Origin: Adiantum capillus-veneris
Taxonomy: Eukaryota; Streptophyta; Polypodiopsida; Polypodiales; Pteridaceae
Assembly (NCBI GenBank): GCA_014529385.2
Contig: CM043964.1
Span: 2,523,497 to 2,587,496, forward strand
DNA length: 64,000 nt
Reading direction: 5' to 3'
Numbering within the stretch: the stretch's first letter is position 1; the number at the start of each line of letters is the position of its first letter. Made by a program: the position numbers and the translations under genes. Of the stretch, positions 46,005 through 58,466 are shown piece after piece. The notes below the pieces were generated by a model that searched no databases, was not told where the DNA came from, and worked only from the letters and a program-made list of their open reading frames with translations.

Positions 46005-48787
46005 AACGCCCAATAAACAAATGTTCTCTCTCTTTAAAAAAAGGAAATGAAGGGATTTCATTTCTTACTTGAGAAAAGAAGATAGAACTCATGCCTCTTC
46101 CCACAAGGAAAATGTTGACGGATTACTTTTTCAATATTTTCTTTCCTCTCCCCCTCAAAAATAAGGTTATCACAAATGTCATAGCTAAAATTGCTCAAGT
46201 TAGGAAGAACAGTGCCTAAGCATGTGGCGGACTTACCTATCTCAAAAGGGAGATAAGAGAAACTATTGGAGTTTTAAAACCTGGCAAATCTCCTCGGATT
46301 GATGGTGTTCCTAATGAATTTTATAGTCTATACCAAGATTTTTTGACATGCTATTTGTTAATGGTCTGGCAAGAAGCTGTGGTTGTAGGTGCGCTTCCCT
46401 CTTCCATTAATATTGGTGTTTTTAAACTCATACACAAGAAGGGCTCAAGGGATAACTTATCTAATTGGAGACCTATCACCTGTTTGACTTTGGTTTACAA
46501 CATGTTCTCCCTCTCCTTAGCCAAAAGGCTCAACCCTCTCATGTACCATTTCATTTTGAAAGAACAAAAGGGGATTAGAAAGGGGAGATTCATTCTTGAT
46601 GCAATAATTTCACTTTGGAAAGGAATGGAGCATGCAAAGGAAACTGAACAGGATTATATTTTTTTCAAAATTGACTTTGATAAGTCCTATGACATAATTG
46701 AATGGGAATTATTTTACAAAGTTCATATGGCATGGGTCTCAGCAGATTCTTCATCAGAATTGTTCATATTCTCTTTCAGAATGCAACTCCCAAAATTTCT
46801 TTAAATGGCACTCCTTCTGAAGCTATCCCTTTACATAAATCCATTAGACAAGGTTGTCCCTTGTCTCCTCTACTCCATGCTATCTCTTGTGATGCCTTGG
46901 GCTGGCTAGTAAAAGATGCAATGCAGCAAGGAACACTTAAAGCTATAGACATCCCTGATACATTGGAGCAGTTATGCAAACAATAGTTTGTCGATGACAC
47001 TAATGCATTAGTAAGGAATGACTTGTAGTCTATTGAGGACTTTGGGCTTGACTCAATGCTTATTGTCTTGCGAGTGGTCCTGTTATTAATCACTCTAAAA
47101 CGAGTTACATAATTTCTAAAGAACCCTGCCCAGCAATCATTGTTCATTCTAGTTGGAACCAATGGGTTTTAATGTAACTTTCAACCACAGATGGAACTAG
47201 GTATTGGAAAGATTTAGAAAGAATCTCTTTCTGTGGCAAAATCATCAACCGAACTTATCTGCTAAAGTTTTTGTTTGGAATCACTACTCATTGTCTACTT
47301 TGGTTTTCTTCTTGTTTTGTTGGTCTCCTTCTCAGTACCAAGTTAACAAGGTTTTCTCCTTGGCAAGAAGATTTTTCTGGGGTGCATCAGAGGAAGTGAA
47401 TAAAATCTCAACAGTGTCTTGGCAAATCTGCTGCAGTCCCAAAGAACGGGAGGTTTGGGTATTCTCAACCTACAACACCTTCCTACTAAGTTCGCCAGCA
47501 AATGGGTTATGAGAGCATCCTCCTCCTCCGACTTCTAGGATGTGTCAATAAAAAGAAGGACCAACCAGTTCCGTTTGAAGGGCTACAAAGCTTGGTCAGG
47601 GCTCTCACTCCCAAAGGTATTAATTTCAACTGCTAAGTTCACCCTTAGAGGGTTTGCTCTTGTATGCAGTTTTGGAATGCTTGGAACCTTCAAAAGTCCA
47701 ACTAGTCCCCTCCAAAAGCTTGAAACTTCTCATTTCAACTTTGGATTCAAGACTCCATCTAGTTTGGATGGTTTGGCCTCGCAGAGGGATGGGAGCTATC
47801 TAGGAGAGCACACAAAATGTTTTAAAGCAAGCATCGGGTGTTGGAAAGATATTTATAAAGATGGTGATTTTCTTACTAAAGATGACCTCATCCAAAAGTT
47901 CAATATCTCTCAAGGCTGTGCAGTTTTGGTGACTGAGAGGAGACAATCTTTAAATGTTGACTTCAGTTTGGTGCAAAAGTCCATCATCCTTCCTTCTCAC
48001 AAATTTGTCATTACATTTATCTCTCTAAGCTTTCTGCTAACAGAATGGATCCAAGCTTGGTTAGAAAGCTCGACCTCAAATAGGGCATTTCTTGGAAAGC
48101 CAAGCAATGGGAGTAAGATTCAAATGCATTTGGGACTACCCTCTTGCCATTAAGCATAGCGGCCTTATGTGGATTAGCCTCCATCAAGGGGTTTGGATAG
48201 GTTCAAAGGCTAAGAAACATATGGAATTTGCCCCAGAGGTAAAATCCATAAAGAATCTCTTCTGCACCTTTTTGTTCATTGTAAATTCAATCTCCTTTTT
48301 AAATCTAACCTTCAGAAAGCATGTAGTGTAAAGGATTCATTGCTCAATTGGAGATCTCTCTTACTGGGGGGGAATGTAGCTTCATGGATGTACCTTTGTG
48401 GACTTGTCTGTGGGGTACCCTCCTATGGCAGATTTGGCTTGAGAGAAATAAATCTCTCTACAGTCAAGCTCACTCTCCATCTGCAATACCCTTATCAGTT
48501 TCATTGGAATTATGAAGGAGGTTTATGATATGGTCTCTGATGCATCAAGCGCATTGAGGTTAAAGAGTTGCAAAAGGTCTTAAAGTTACAAAGATGGAGA
48601 CAAGTCATTTTGCCCTTTATAAGCCTTCAAGGATGTATTTGATTCGTAGATGTTGTATTCCCCTGTTTTTTCACCCTCTTTTGGTATGTTCCCTCACAAA
48701 AAGGATGACCTCTTTCCTTCCTTATGGATATTTGTATTTCTTTCTCCATTTTAATTCAACTCAGTTTGTTCAACAAAAAAAAAAAAG
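46005..48787 (+). pseudogene. LINE ORF2 reverse transcriptase remnant and 3' end
   Basis: At 46240-46800 the frame reads as a non-LTR RT: KPGKSPRIDGVPNEFY, a SNWRPITCL block and DFDKSYDIIEW (altered DFxKAYD). In another frame, 46830-46986 gives IRQGCPLSPLL, and FVDDTNALV follows at 46988 behind a TAG; this is the FADD active-site block. The downstream frames 47204-48530 match the post-RT region (FFWGASEEVNKISTVSW, RRTNQFRLKG). The element ends at an A-run at 48775-48787. At least three frameshifts and several stops are present. Confidence 0.75.
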
Positions 48788-49391
48788 CACCAAGCAACAA
48801 AAACAAAAACCGTCAGCCACGAACTAGATTTGACCTCAGACGCGCACGCAGGAACTCCTCTATGTTAACCACCTCATCCGAGCGGCTACCTCGCAGCTAT
48901 ATTATTCCTTAAAAATTAGAAATGGTCCTATCAACCCCTCCTAAGCTCTCGAGCCCTCGTCTTGCTCTCATTGTCGACGAACACGGACCTCCCTACTGCT
49001 CATCATCCTCACCCCTAGTGCGCATGCTTAATGTCAAAACTTCTTTTCGCTCAGTCTGAAACGGCATCTCGTGCCAATGGTTGTTTTTAGAAGATTGCAG
49101 GCACATAAGTCTTTTAAGTACAATTTGTGTGTAGGATTGGATCATTCGACCTGTGAGTGATTACACTAACCATTGAGTCACCAGTAAGCCACATAGACAA
49201 AGCTATTAAGGTGAATTCCCTCATAATGCAACAACCATCATACCATGGTGTGTGCAATGTTGAAAGGCTTCTGAAATAATCCAAGCCATGTAGAAGGTTG
49301 CAATCATGAAAGTGAGGCCATTGCCATCGCACGGAGAAAGTAACAAGCGCGTCTAACGCACGATCACACTTCCGTGCCGAAGCAGAGAGGC

Positions 49392-49423
<32 letters not shown>

Positions 49424-51896
49424 GGTATTTTTGTAGCCATCCCATAAATGAAATCCATGTTCACAGGCTCAAAATACCCCTCTATTTTGGGAATTTCCAC
49501 AAATTCAAGGGATATTTTTGTAATTTTCCCTTGATTTTTTTTCAAAAGTATGCCAAATATGATATGTGCCTATGATTTTTGAAATGGGTTCATTAAGTGA
49601 TATCTGTGAAGATACCCCCGATTGCGATAAAAAAGGGCGGAAGGAAAATGGGGTTGCAAAGTCGAGTGAGGTGGCGACTCGTGGCAAGGCAAAGTAAGGA
49701 AGGCATACTACCTCACTAAGTCCCGCAGGGTATTTAATGAAATTAGAGAAATGGGATCGACGGCTGTAAACCGAGCGGGGGAATCTCTAGGCAGTTGGAG
49801 GGTCAAAAAAATGACACGATCAACGTCCACGAGATGACTCGATCCCACCACTCGCTCGATGTCAAACTGATGCCCTAACGACGTAGACGTGTAGCTTTTG
49901 ATAACACCTAAGACAAAACACAATTTTATATTGTAAGCACAAACGAGAAAAAGTAAACTCGGTCGAAAAAAAAAAGTAAACTCGGACAGCATACGGTGGC
50001 ACGTGGTTTTTTATTTTCAGCCTTGCTTGCATTAGTGCTCGAAAAAAACTTTTTTCCAAAAACTTGGCAAACCTACATAAGTGGAACAACAGAGGTGAAC
50101 TGACAAAATTTGAAGGTTTTTACATCAAATTACACTAATTTTTTTAAAATTTTGTAGGTTTTCCCATCTTCAAATATAAAATTTAGAGGTAAATTTCAAA
50201 ATTTGTAGGTGGGATTACACTAAACCTAGGTTTTTTTCGAGCACTAGCTTGCATATCATCTATCCCATGGCTCGGGGTTCATTAAAGACCCTGTGGTCTT
50301 TAGTGCTGAGGGAGGGCATATGGTAGTAGAGGCGTGGGAACAACCTGGCCTTGATTGGCTACGCACGAGCAACTGGCTACAACTAGGAAGTTCACATATG
50401 TCTATTGGGGGCGAGTTTAAAATGTAGACGAGCCAATATGTCCTAACGATTTTGAAAAAAGAGAAGAACAGACGAATCTTTCCAAATGCACCGTCGCGCG
50501 AAGCAGGAAGGGAGGGACAAAGCACAAGGTGGAGGCAAGGACAAGTACGGGAATGAAGCAGTAGGACGGGGATGCCCGGCCAGGTGCGGGGAGGTGGACG
50601 AGAAGGAAGCAAAGAGCAGAATGAAATTTTCATTTATCTTAGGTAGAGTGCTCTGAGAGCGACCAAATGATGAGGCTTAGTTGGTGTCGACGGAATAACC
50701 TCGGAACGGTGGGGGTTCGAAAGTAATGTAATGCTGTTTCGTTTGACTCAATAACTGAGGGTGCGAGGGTGAGGGTGTCCTTGTTGAGTTGGGAGGAATC
50801 TGGCCAGTAATTGAATATAATACATACTGGCCACTAATTAGCAGTATGTATCATGTGGATCTAGTATGTACTGTGTAACTACGATTCTGTGAATCATCGG
50901 CAGGGATCGTGCCTGTGGCTATCAGTAGCGTCTCAGCTAAGCTCGGCAGGGGTGATCAAACTTCAAAATGGGTGACGGTTCAAATCTCTCGCTTGCATGG
51001 AAATTTTGCTTTGTCTGCGTTGATGTGGCTCTCGCTAGAGGGGAGGAATATCCTTGTGATTTAGAAAAATATAAATATAAATAGTTGTACCTTCAAAAAG
51101 GCACCCGAAGAGGGGGCTTCGTCCACCTGCAGCGCCGATCTAAAGATTCAAAGAGCGCGCACATGGCGTGCAACCCTTCAATTGTGGACCAGCGCTGTTG
51201 CACGCCCTATTATTTGCGCAATAGCAGTGGCGGCAAGAATCTTACAGCCACGTTAGCGTTTTTTAAACGCTGCGGCTCAATTCATGCGTAGCCTTCAACA
51301 AGGCAATCGATGACCGAACGCCTGCATGTGCGCAATCTGCCCTCGGTAATGGCAGCGTCACCGGTTGTGTGTCCACGGGGCAGGGGCACAGGTATGCATT
51401 ACAGGGAGGGACAGGAGGCGTGTTATGGTAGAGAGGAGCACGCCATGGGCAAGAGGAAGGTAAACGAGGGTAGAGAGCGCTGAAGAATATCCTGTTCACG
51501 AAGAACAGATGAGAGGACGATGGTATGGGAAACAAGAAGAAGGGCCCAGATGTGCAGATGGTCATGGCGATGCAGATGCGCAGACAAAACGATTCCAGGT
51601 ATACGAACTACTTTCAAATAGACCCTGTAGTTAGTAACAACAAGGCGTCTGGAGACGGACATTGGCACTGCCTTTCACTCCGATCAATGTTCAGGAAAAA
51701 TTGAGTCTCAGCTTAATATCGTGCCATTATCAATTTCAAAAACGCTGGTTGAGGCCAAGTGGAAAGGAGAAATTCTTCCCCAAAATAGACAAAAATAGTG
51801 TAAAATCCCAAAAAAAACCTAATTTCCTCTTGACAAAATCAAAGAAAGGCATTTGTAAGTTTGGAAAATGGTTTTTCCAAAAGACCGACTGCGATT

Positions 51897-51935
<39 letters not shown>

Positions 51936-51941
<6 letters not shown>

Positions 51942-52705
51942 AAAGAAGAGAGACTACAGAGGAGAAAAATATAACATACCTTCCAAAATTTGAAGGTTGA
52001 AGAAGAGAGACTAAAGATTAAAGAAGAGAAAAATAAAATATAAGAAAAATTACCAAAATACCCCTCAAATTTCAAAAATTCCCAAAATACCCTTGTATCT
52101 ATTTTTGTTGGAATGTTCAAGATTTTCTAATCTTCATTCGTTTTTGACTATTGAGATCCGTTTTTGGGTGCTCAACATGTAATTTGTCACCAATTACGAT
52201 TGCAAAAAAGGCAATTATGTCTAAAACTAATGAAGCAATTCATCTCCAAAGCCTACGTAACCAACTCAAATTGTAGTTTTAGCATCTTGTACGATAGACA
52301 ATCACTCTTCTTGTGAAGACCTAAAAAAAAAAAAATTTCGAAAAATTTAGTCTCACAACCAAGGGTATTTTGAGAATTTTGGAAAATTTGAAAGACATTT
52401 TGAGAATTTATGACAAAATATCAAAGGCATTTTGGGAATTTTTGAAATTTGAGGGGTATTTTGGGAATTTTTTCAAATTAGAGAGGCATTTTGGTAATTT
52501 CCCCTAAAATATACCTTCCGAAAAAGAGAAAGAGAGCGGGCGCAAGAGAGAAGGAAACAAAGAAGAAGAGAGACTACAAATTAAAGAGGAGAAAAATACA
52601 TCATACCTTCCAAAATTTGAAGGTTAACGAAGAAGAAGAAGAAGAGAGACTGCAGACTAAAGAGGAGAAAAATAAAATATACCTTCCAAAATTTGAAGGT
52701 TGCTC
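51936..52705. repeat. Degenerate minisatellite region
   Basis: A unit containing AGAGGAGAAAAATA and CATACCTTCCAAAATTTGAA recurs three times (about 51950-52000, 52565-52622 and 52645-52702). Between them, at 52360-52500, a unit of about 35-40 bp built on GGCATTTTGGGAATTTTT repeats four times with drift; similar phrases occur at 49470-49520. Counts are by eye. Confidence 0.6.
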
Positions 52706-53179
52706 GGTTGCACGCTGACTTAAACTCCCTCAGCATTTACCCTCCGTTTTGGTAGAAAGGGAGTGCCAACAAAGGTGGAAAGGAATTGGAATTTGGACAT
52801 ATCTTCACCCAAAGGACTTGGAAAAATAAATGCCCCTGAGCACACTTTAGCTTGGACCGCCTCTACATGCAGCAAAAAATAAACTCAAGCAGGTGGACAT
52901 TCTGAGCAGTCCAACGAAAGAAAACCAAAGAGCCAGCAAGATGATGGCAGTAGACAAAGGGAACTGGCTTGCGCTCACCCTCGCTGGATACCACACGCAT
53001 GCTTCGACACAAACCCAGCTCTAGCCCAAATTCACAAATTGGACACTCTACCAGCTTTGTTATCATCTACATGCTATAGGGTAGTTTTGAGAGGGCACTC
53101 ATCTTGTTCAGCTCTGGCACAAGCTTGAGCCTTGATCCTTGGAGGACCCCATCAGTATTTGGCAAGAGGATCCTTGATT

Positions 53180-53272
53180 GGAGATCGATGGGTGAGCGCC
53201 AGCTAAAAGGCATCTCGCACATTGGAGATCGATTGGTGAACTACTCCAGTCGGCCAGCTAAAAGGCATCTCA
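53180..53272. repeat. Two-copy tandem duplication
   Basis: Two adjacent units both start GGAGATCGAT and end CCAGCTAAAAGGCATCTC. They differ in the middle, so this is an old duplication. No gene is associated. Confidence 0.6.
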
Positions 53273-53756
53273 CAGGGGCGTCTGCTTATGTACCTCGTGT
53301 TTTTTCTGGCCGCCAAGTGGCTGGCTGGCACGGCAGCCGTCAGATAAACCAAGGGTGAACTAGTTGGACACTCGATGTGCCCAATGACACCTATTCTGAA
53401 ATAGAGATCCCCATCAACCACTTGATGGCATGTTGCCACATGCTTGGAGCACACCTTCCAATTGAATCCCAATGTTGAATCCCGATGTTGGATTCCCCTG
53501 ACAAACCAGCCATCCTGGTACTGGATGCTCCGAGGTGCAAGACATTCATGCAGGTACAAGCCTGGGAACATTATGAATCATATGCATGTCACACAGACCT
53601 GTAATTGCATGCCGTGCATGCCATCCCATTTCTGTCAAACAGACCAAGGCTACTTCATATCAACTGAATGGACAACAATTTAATATGCCAATAAAGTGAA
53701 GTAACTCTTTAAGGACCAGCAGGGAAGTATAGGGCAACTCCTGAAAAAAACTGCAT

Positions 53757-53758
<2 letters not shown>

Positions 53759-53797
<39 letters not shown>
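53759..53797 (+). repeat. (CT)n microsatellite, downstream of the lectin gene
   Basis: About 19 CT units lie about 200 bp past the lectin stop codon, so they may fall in its 3' untranslated region (as GA on the sense strand). Confidence 0.85.
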
Positions 53798-53802
<5 letters not shown>

Positions 53803-53995
53803 AGAACACAAGCTACAAAACGCGCTTTGGTAATACCCATTGACATTGATTTTATACAATGACTTCCAAACCCCGTATAATACAAATTATAAGTGATGGC
53901 TTATAGAAAATAGAGCATCAACTACTAATGAGAGCATCTCCATACTGTGACTAATCCATACGCTGATCCTGCCTGTTCCACATATTCATAGTGCT

Positions 53996-55324
53996 TCACA
54001 CGCTGTCCGCCTTTGCATCAGGGTCCGAAGTAGACAACTTTTGGTAGCCGCTAGCATTGATTTTTGCATCAGGATCCTTTGACTCTGTTACAGCCAGCTT
54101 CTGATAGCCAAGTACAAACCCAGTACTATTCTCTGTGTCATGTGTGTAGAACCGACGAATGACGCACCACACAAGGAGTACCACGGCTGTGGCAGCAGTT
54201 CCACAAACCACACCAATAAGCAGAGAGGCAACAACTCCCCACACATCATTCAAGCCATCAAACCATGAATCATCATCATGACCAGGGTGAGGGTGTGGTC
54301 CAAAATGATCTGGGTGCCATTCATGGGGCACATCATGTCCTGGCCAGTATGGGAAACCTTCATGGTCCGGGCCACCATGTCCATGATGCCAATCATGAGG
54401 TCCGTGATGCCAATCGTGAGGTCCGTGATGCCAATCGTGAGGACCATGATGCCAGTCCCGCGGCCCATGATGCCATTCACCATGCCCTTCATGAGGACCA
54501 AAGAAGCCCGGACGAAACCTTGGTCCCCACATGCCCATGCGTCGGGTCATGAAGCTCCATGAGTATAATATGTGCCTTTGCGGAGCATCACCTGCAGAAG
54601 ATGTGAACCCTACAAACATCTCTTCTTGCCAGATATTTCCAAGATCGATGCTGTGAGAAAGGATAGGTTTTTCAGGCCTCTCATTCTCAGATCTGCTTAT
54701 GCGAACTTCCAAAATCTTGACAGGGGCAATGTAATCGATCCAGGCAAAGAGCTTTTCACCCTCCTTGAGAGAGAAGCCATCAGAGACATCAGCAGTGGCC
54801 AACGAGACGAGGCTTTCAAGATCAAATCCGACATGATTTCCACTGGGGTCGCGGACCTCGGCATCCATAGATGTGTCAAACTCAACAGCCATAGTGTGTG
54901 CAAGGTCAGAGGGCTTATCAGATAGACCAAGCCATGCGCCATTTCTGCCATGGAAGATCTTGGAAGGTGCAATCACGAAGGCCAGGCCATCGCCTTTGCT
55001 TGCATCCATGGAGAAAGAAAAGAAAGTGGAGAAGGACTTAGACAGACCTCTGTGGAAAGGGCTGGTAAAGTGGACGGGCTCTGAGTAGAAGACGCCACCT
55101 GCACTGGAAGCTTTGGAGCCTGCGATCTGCAGGCCTGACTCAAGGACCTTTGCGTCTCCCAGAAGAGTAAGTTTCTGCACATCATCGCCAAAGTTGGAGA
55201 AGGAGAAAGCGGTGTGGAATCCACGGCAGCCCTTGCCAGGAAGAGCAGAGGCTGAAGACAGACATAGGGCCAGTAAGATTAGAGCAGCAGAGAAAGACTT
55301 CATTGCTAGTTTTGAGCTCGCCAT
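53996..55324 (-). CDS. Membrane-anchored L-type (legume-type) lectin, kinase-less, with His-rich stalk
   Basis: A single uninterrupted exon of 442 codons. Residues 1-27 are a signal peptide (SFSAALILLALCLSSASA). Residues 30-258 form a legume-lectin domain with its hallmark blocks: DGLAFVIAPS, GAWLGL, AVEFDT with NHVGFD (metal and sugar site), WIDY, VGFTSSAG and ILYSWSF. Residues 278-351 are a His/Trp/Gly-rich stalk with a heptad-like repeat (HDWHHGP, four to five copies). A transmembrane helix follows (about 363-389), then a tail of about 50 residues with two GYQKL motifs, each a YxxL-type sorting signal. Lectin receptor kinases share the ectodomain and helix, but no kinase is present. It probably binds glycans at the cell surface or in the endomembrane system. 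The frame is open upstream; ATGs at 55375 and 55342 are alternatives. I prefer 55324 (ATGGC context, compact signal peptide). It is the only likely host gene here. Confidence 0.85.
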   Translation of the reverse strand: MASSKLAMKSFSAALILLALCLSSASALPGKGCRGFHTAFSFSNFGDDVQKLTLLGDAKVLESGLQIAGSKASSAGGVFYSEPVHFTSPFHRGLSKSFSTFFSFSMDASKGDGLAFVIAPSKIFHGRNGAWLGLSDKPSDLAHTMAVEFDTSMDAEVRDPSGNHVGFDLESLVSLATADVSDGFSLKEGEKLFAWIDYIAPVKILEVRISRSENERPEKPILSHSIDLGNIWQEEMFVGFTSSAGDAPQRHILYSWSFMTRRMGMWGPRFRPGFFGPHEGHGEWHHGPRDWHHGPHDWHHGPHDWHHGPHDWHHGHGGPDHEGFPYWPGHDVPHEWHPDHFGPHPHPGHDDDSWFDGLNDVWGVVASLLIGVVCGTAATAVVLLVWCVIRRFYTHDTENSTGFVLGYQKLAVTESKDPDAKINASGYQKLSTSDPDAKADSV

Positions 55325-55405
55325 TCCTGGGAAGCTCGTCATTTTTCGAGAAGAGGTTCTGGGCTTGGGGCCCATTTTAAAGATGCCGGACCTCACCAGA
55401 CCCAC

Positions 55406-56825
55406 ATTTCAATAGAGTTTTCTTTCATGTGTTGAATCCGTCTCTTTGAATATTGCTACGTTGAACGCTCAAACCTCAAGTTCGCACGTCCTCGCGACTC
55501 CTTGGTGGAGCAGCAAGTCGGCAGCCAGGACCACGGCCACCAAAAAAAACACATTTTTCCTTAACACCCAAGAAAATGAGGAGAGAACGACAGATAGCCT
55601 GCGCACATGCACCTCACTTTGTGGCATTCCGGTTGAAGGTGAACAAAGCTGAAGCTACCGATTTCCTACGCACATGCGAAGCAGTATGGCTCCAAGCTTA
55701 CGTTTTGCATTAAATTCTGATCATTTTCAACGCTCACTAAGCTCGCGGACCAATCGCCTTGCTTCCCGCCAAGCAAACGGCTCTCATCGCTTGTGATCGG
55801 CAAGGAAAGAGGTGTGACGTTCCGATGCATGCGGTCGAAAGCCCGGTAGCGCAGTGCAGGTGAGTGCTGAGTTGTTGGTGGGCTTGCAGTAGAATCCACC
55901 GGTGGCTGGTGCGCAAAAGTAAGGTGCATGTGCATGGGCTAAGAGGCTCCATGAGGAGAAAAGCCAGACTGGACTGTAGAGGGCCTGCAAGACACAAAAC
56001 ACCATGCTTGTAGCGATTAAACACATACATGAAGAATCGCAAGTGCATCATAATCAAGCTATGCACTGATCTGAGCGATAGAGATGCAAGAGAGATAGAT
56101 TGAATTATCGTCCACAGAGGTCAGATATGACCCATGGGACCAAAAACAAAACATTACAATGGCTTTTCTAACTGGATGCATCAGATACGTATCAATTTAG
56201 GACTGAGAGTCCACCAAGAAGGTAAACAAAAAGAAAAGAAAACCTAAGGGGGATCAAGTGCGGAGAGGGTTGGTTTGGGATTTCAAAATTCTTGGATGAT
56301 GGCTTTTGTGCGCTCCTTGCCGCACTGTCGATGCAAGGGACTTGCCGATACACCGTGTGCGAGCCACAAATGGCTCCAAGCACACAACAAGACTAATCTA
56401 GCAAGCTCAAGAGAGAAAAGGGTGTGTCACTCACCGCTCTACGCTCGCCTTCGTGGTGGATTCCTCGACGCGATGAAGAAGAAGCTGCAGTCGTGCCGCG
56501 CTCAACCGCTTCGCTACTGTCGTGCCTTCGTAATGCTCGATCGCACACACACTCTCCCTCTCTCTCTCTCTCACATACACACACACACACACAAGGAGGT
56601 GAAGAAGAAGAAGATGGAGATGGAGATGGAGCAAGAGCACTCTTCTATTGCACAAATGAGAGAATGAGTGAATTTTAGGTTTAGTTGGCTTTTATATGAG
56701 CTCACCCAATTCACACTTGGGCGCCCATGCTTAGCCAACTAATCCCTTGAATGTCCCGGTTAGAGTGCGCCTCTCATCGGCGATCACTCTTACCCTTTTC
56801 CTATTGGTCCGACAAACCCGGTACC
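55406..56825. other. Upstream flank of the lectin gene; no other gene recognised
   Basis: The lectin promoter should lie at the left end on the minus strand, but I see no clear TATA box at a convincing distance. A TC/AC-rich microsatellite lies at 56546-56593. The frames that cross it show no domain. Confidence 0.4.
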
Positions 56826-58349
56826 TGGCAAGGGATAATGATCTCTCCTAATGGCTACATTAACTTTCTTGAGGTCCACGCACACTCTTAGTTTCCCAAT
56901 CTTTTTTGGCACAATGACTATTGGAGAAACCCATTCTGAGTGCTCAATAGGATATATGAATCCACATTGGATAAGTTTTTCAATCTCCTCTTGTACAATT
57001 TTGGCGTCCTTAGGATTCATTGGATAGGGTCGTCGCTGGACGGGTTTAGCAGTGTTGATCATGGGAATTGTATGTTGCACCACAGAAGGTGGAACGCCCT
57101 TCATGTCATGATATGTCCAAGCAAAGATATCCTTGTATTCCTTGAGGAGCTCCTTACGTACAGCCTCTTCAGTTTCGGTAAGGTCTTGAGCAATAAAGAC
57201 TGGTTTAGACTCCTCACCTGGTTCTGCTAATTCTATCTCTTTAACTACCCCTGGACCATCATAGACTCCACTGCTTCCATTGGTAGGTATTCGTTGGGCT
57301 TTGGCATACATAACCTTTCGCTCCCCCGTGGTATAAGATTTAAAATGTTCAAGAGCCGTATGTAAGTCAGCAGGCTCTTGTCTTGACGGAGACCTTTCTT
57401 TTAGTTCTGCCTCCTTTTGTTGTTGTGCTAACTCTCGGTTTTGACGTCTTCTTATAGTTCGACTCAATTTCGGCTCTGTAACCTCCAATTGAGCGAGGTC
57501 AATGGGTCGCGGGCTGCACCACATGACACTTTGGAGAGGTTCACCCCAATTGTCTACTAGCTTTCGATGAGCATCACATGCCCCTAGATAGCTAAGCCAT
57601 TCTGCAGTAGATCTTTCCTTGTTTATCCTAGCTCTCACATTTGCTCGATATCGTCGTCTCTTATATGACCTTTGTTTCTTGTTAAGGTTTTGATTTTGGT
57701 AAATGTTTGAACTCGACTCGCTTGATAGGTCTTCGCTTGTATCTTCTTCACTCTCATATAAATTACCATAGATGGTCGTACTAGACCTTGAGTGTTCAGT
57801 TTCTATATTTGGCTCACTCGATGTTTCCTCAGGTTCTGAATCCATTTCTCCCTGAGATTCCGTTTCTGATGTGTATTGGCCTGAAGCCTTTAAGGAATCA
57901 TCGGTTTCACTCTCAGGTAGGTGTGCCTCTTTCTTATCATCGGATGTTACATGCGCTACACCTAACATGTTTACTGGTGCAATGTGTGGTATCTCTTCCC
58001 CATCTGGTGTTACCTAGGTTGTTCCTCTAGCTCCCCATGTATCTATAGTTGCCGCTAGGTGTACCCAATCGACATTGTCTGACTCAGCCATTCCGGGTAG
58101 GATATCCATATAAGGAGAGTTCTCCCCAATATCCGTGTCTTCGTTACACGTGTAACAATACTGTAATGGAGCTGAGTGAATTGTTGTGTCTGATCGATTA
58201 TCAATGATGAATTTATTTCCTAGAGGATGCGTTCGACCACTTAAAAGATCAACTCGAATGACAGAGTCTTGGAACGGTAAGTAGACGTGGTTTTTGGACC
58301 AGTCATGCACCATTTTTGCTTCCCTCATGAATGGACGCCCTAAGATCAT
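56826..58349 (-). pseudogene. Retropepsin end and RT start of the Gypsy fragment
   Basis: Starts at ILGRPFMREAKMVHDW, the C-terminal end of a retropepsin. One in-frame TAG (58014-58016) interrupts it. A long acidic and Arg-rich linker follows, then the RT entry region: YKDIFAWTYHDMKGVPPSVVQH, IEKLIQCGFIYPIEHSEWVSPIV, VPKKIGKLRVCVDLKKVN and DHYPLP. The YxDD catalytic block, RNase H and integrase are missing. Unlike Gypsy-2, this lineage retains the RT start, and its linker between protease and RT is long (about 240 residues). Confidence 0.8.
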
Positions 58350-58466
58350 CTTAAATGACTGCCCATTTCCCTTGCTTGCGAGCTTTATGCATCTTCTTGA
58401 GTTGGCTTGATTTGATCTTGAGTTGAGCCATGGTCAGTTCCTCGGAAATCCAAAGCTTTGTGCCCT

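Larger units (their letters stand above)
11290..48787 (+). mobile_element. Decayed LINE (L1-type), split by two Copia insertions
   Basis: Three plus-strand pieces add up to about 5.6 kb: 11290-12797 (ORF1), 39572-40926 (end of ORF1 and endonuclease) and 46005-48787 (reverse transcriptase to poly-A). Copia-A with its TSD CACCC separates the first two and Copia-C the last two. The 3' end is the A-run at 48775-48787. The 5' border is uncertain because LINEs lack terminal repeats. All reading frames are broken, so the copy is old. Confidence 0.75.
48788..53995. other. Intergenic stretch without recognisable genes
   Basis: Short frames here show no known domain, no codon-like bias and no homology within the window. 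Contents: (AG)n at 49395-49421, (AG)n at 51900-51935, degenerate minisatellites at 51936-52705, a short tandem duplication at 53180-53272, and (CT)n at 53759-53797 just past the lectin stop codon. The A-rich run after 48775 is the LINE tail. Confidence 0.5.

Noticed and set aside
49708-52120. Small frames between the LINE and the lectin as host genes
   Set aside because: No domains, no homologues within the window, and several cross simple repeats.
54265-54562. Plus-strand His/Asp-rich frames opposite the lectin stalk
   Set aside because: Shadow frames of the repetitive stalk on the minus strand.
53996-55324. Lectin as a lectin receptor kinase
   Set aside because: The frame ends about 50 residues after the membrane helix, and no kinase motifs are found in the 3' flank to 48.8 kb on this strand.
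53996-55405. Lectin start at 55405
   Set aside because: The codon there is GTG; the first ATG is at 55375, and a compact signal peptide begins at 55324 or 55303.
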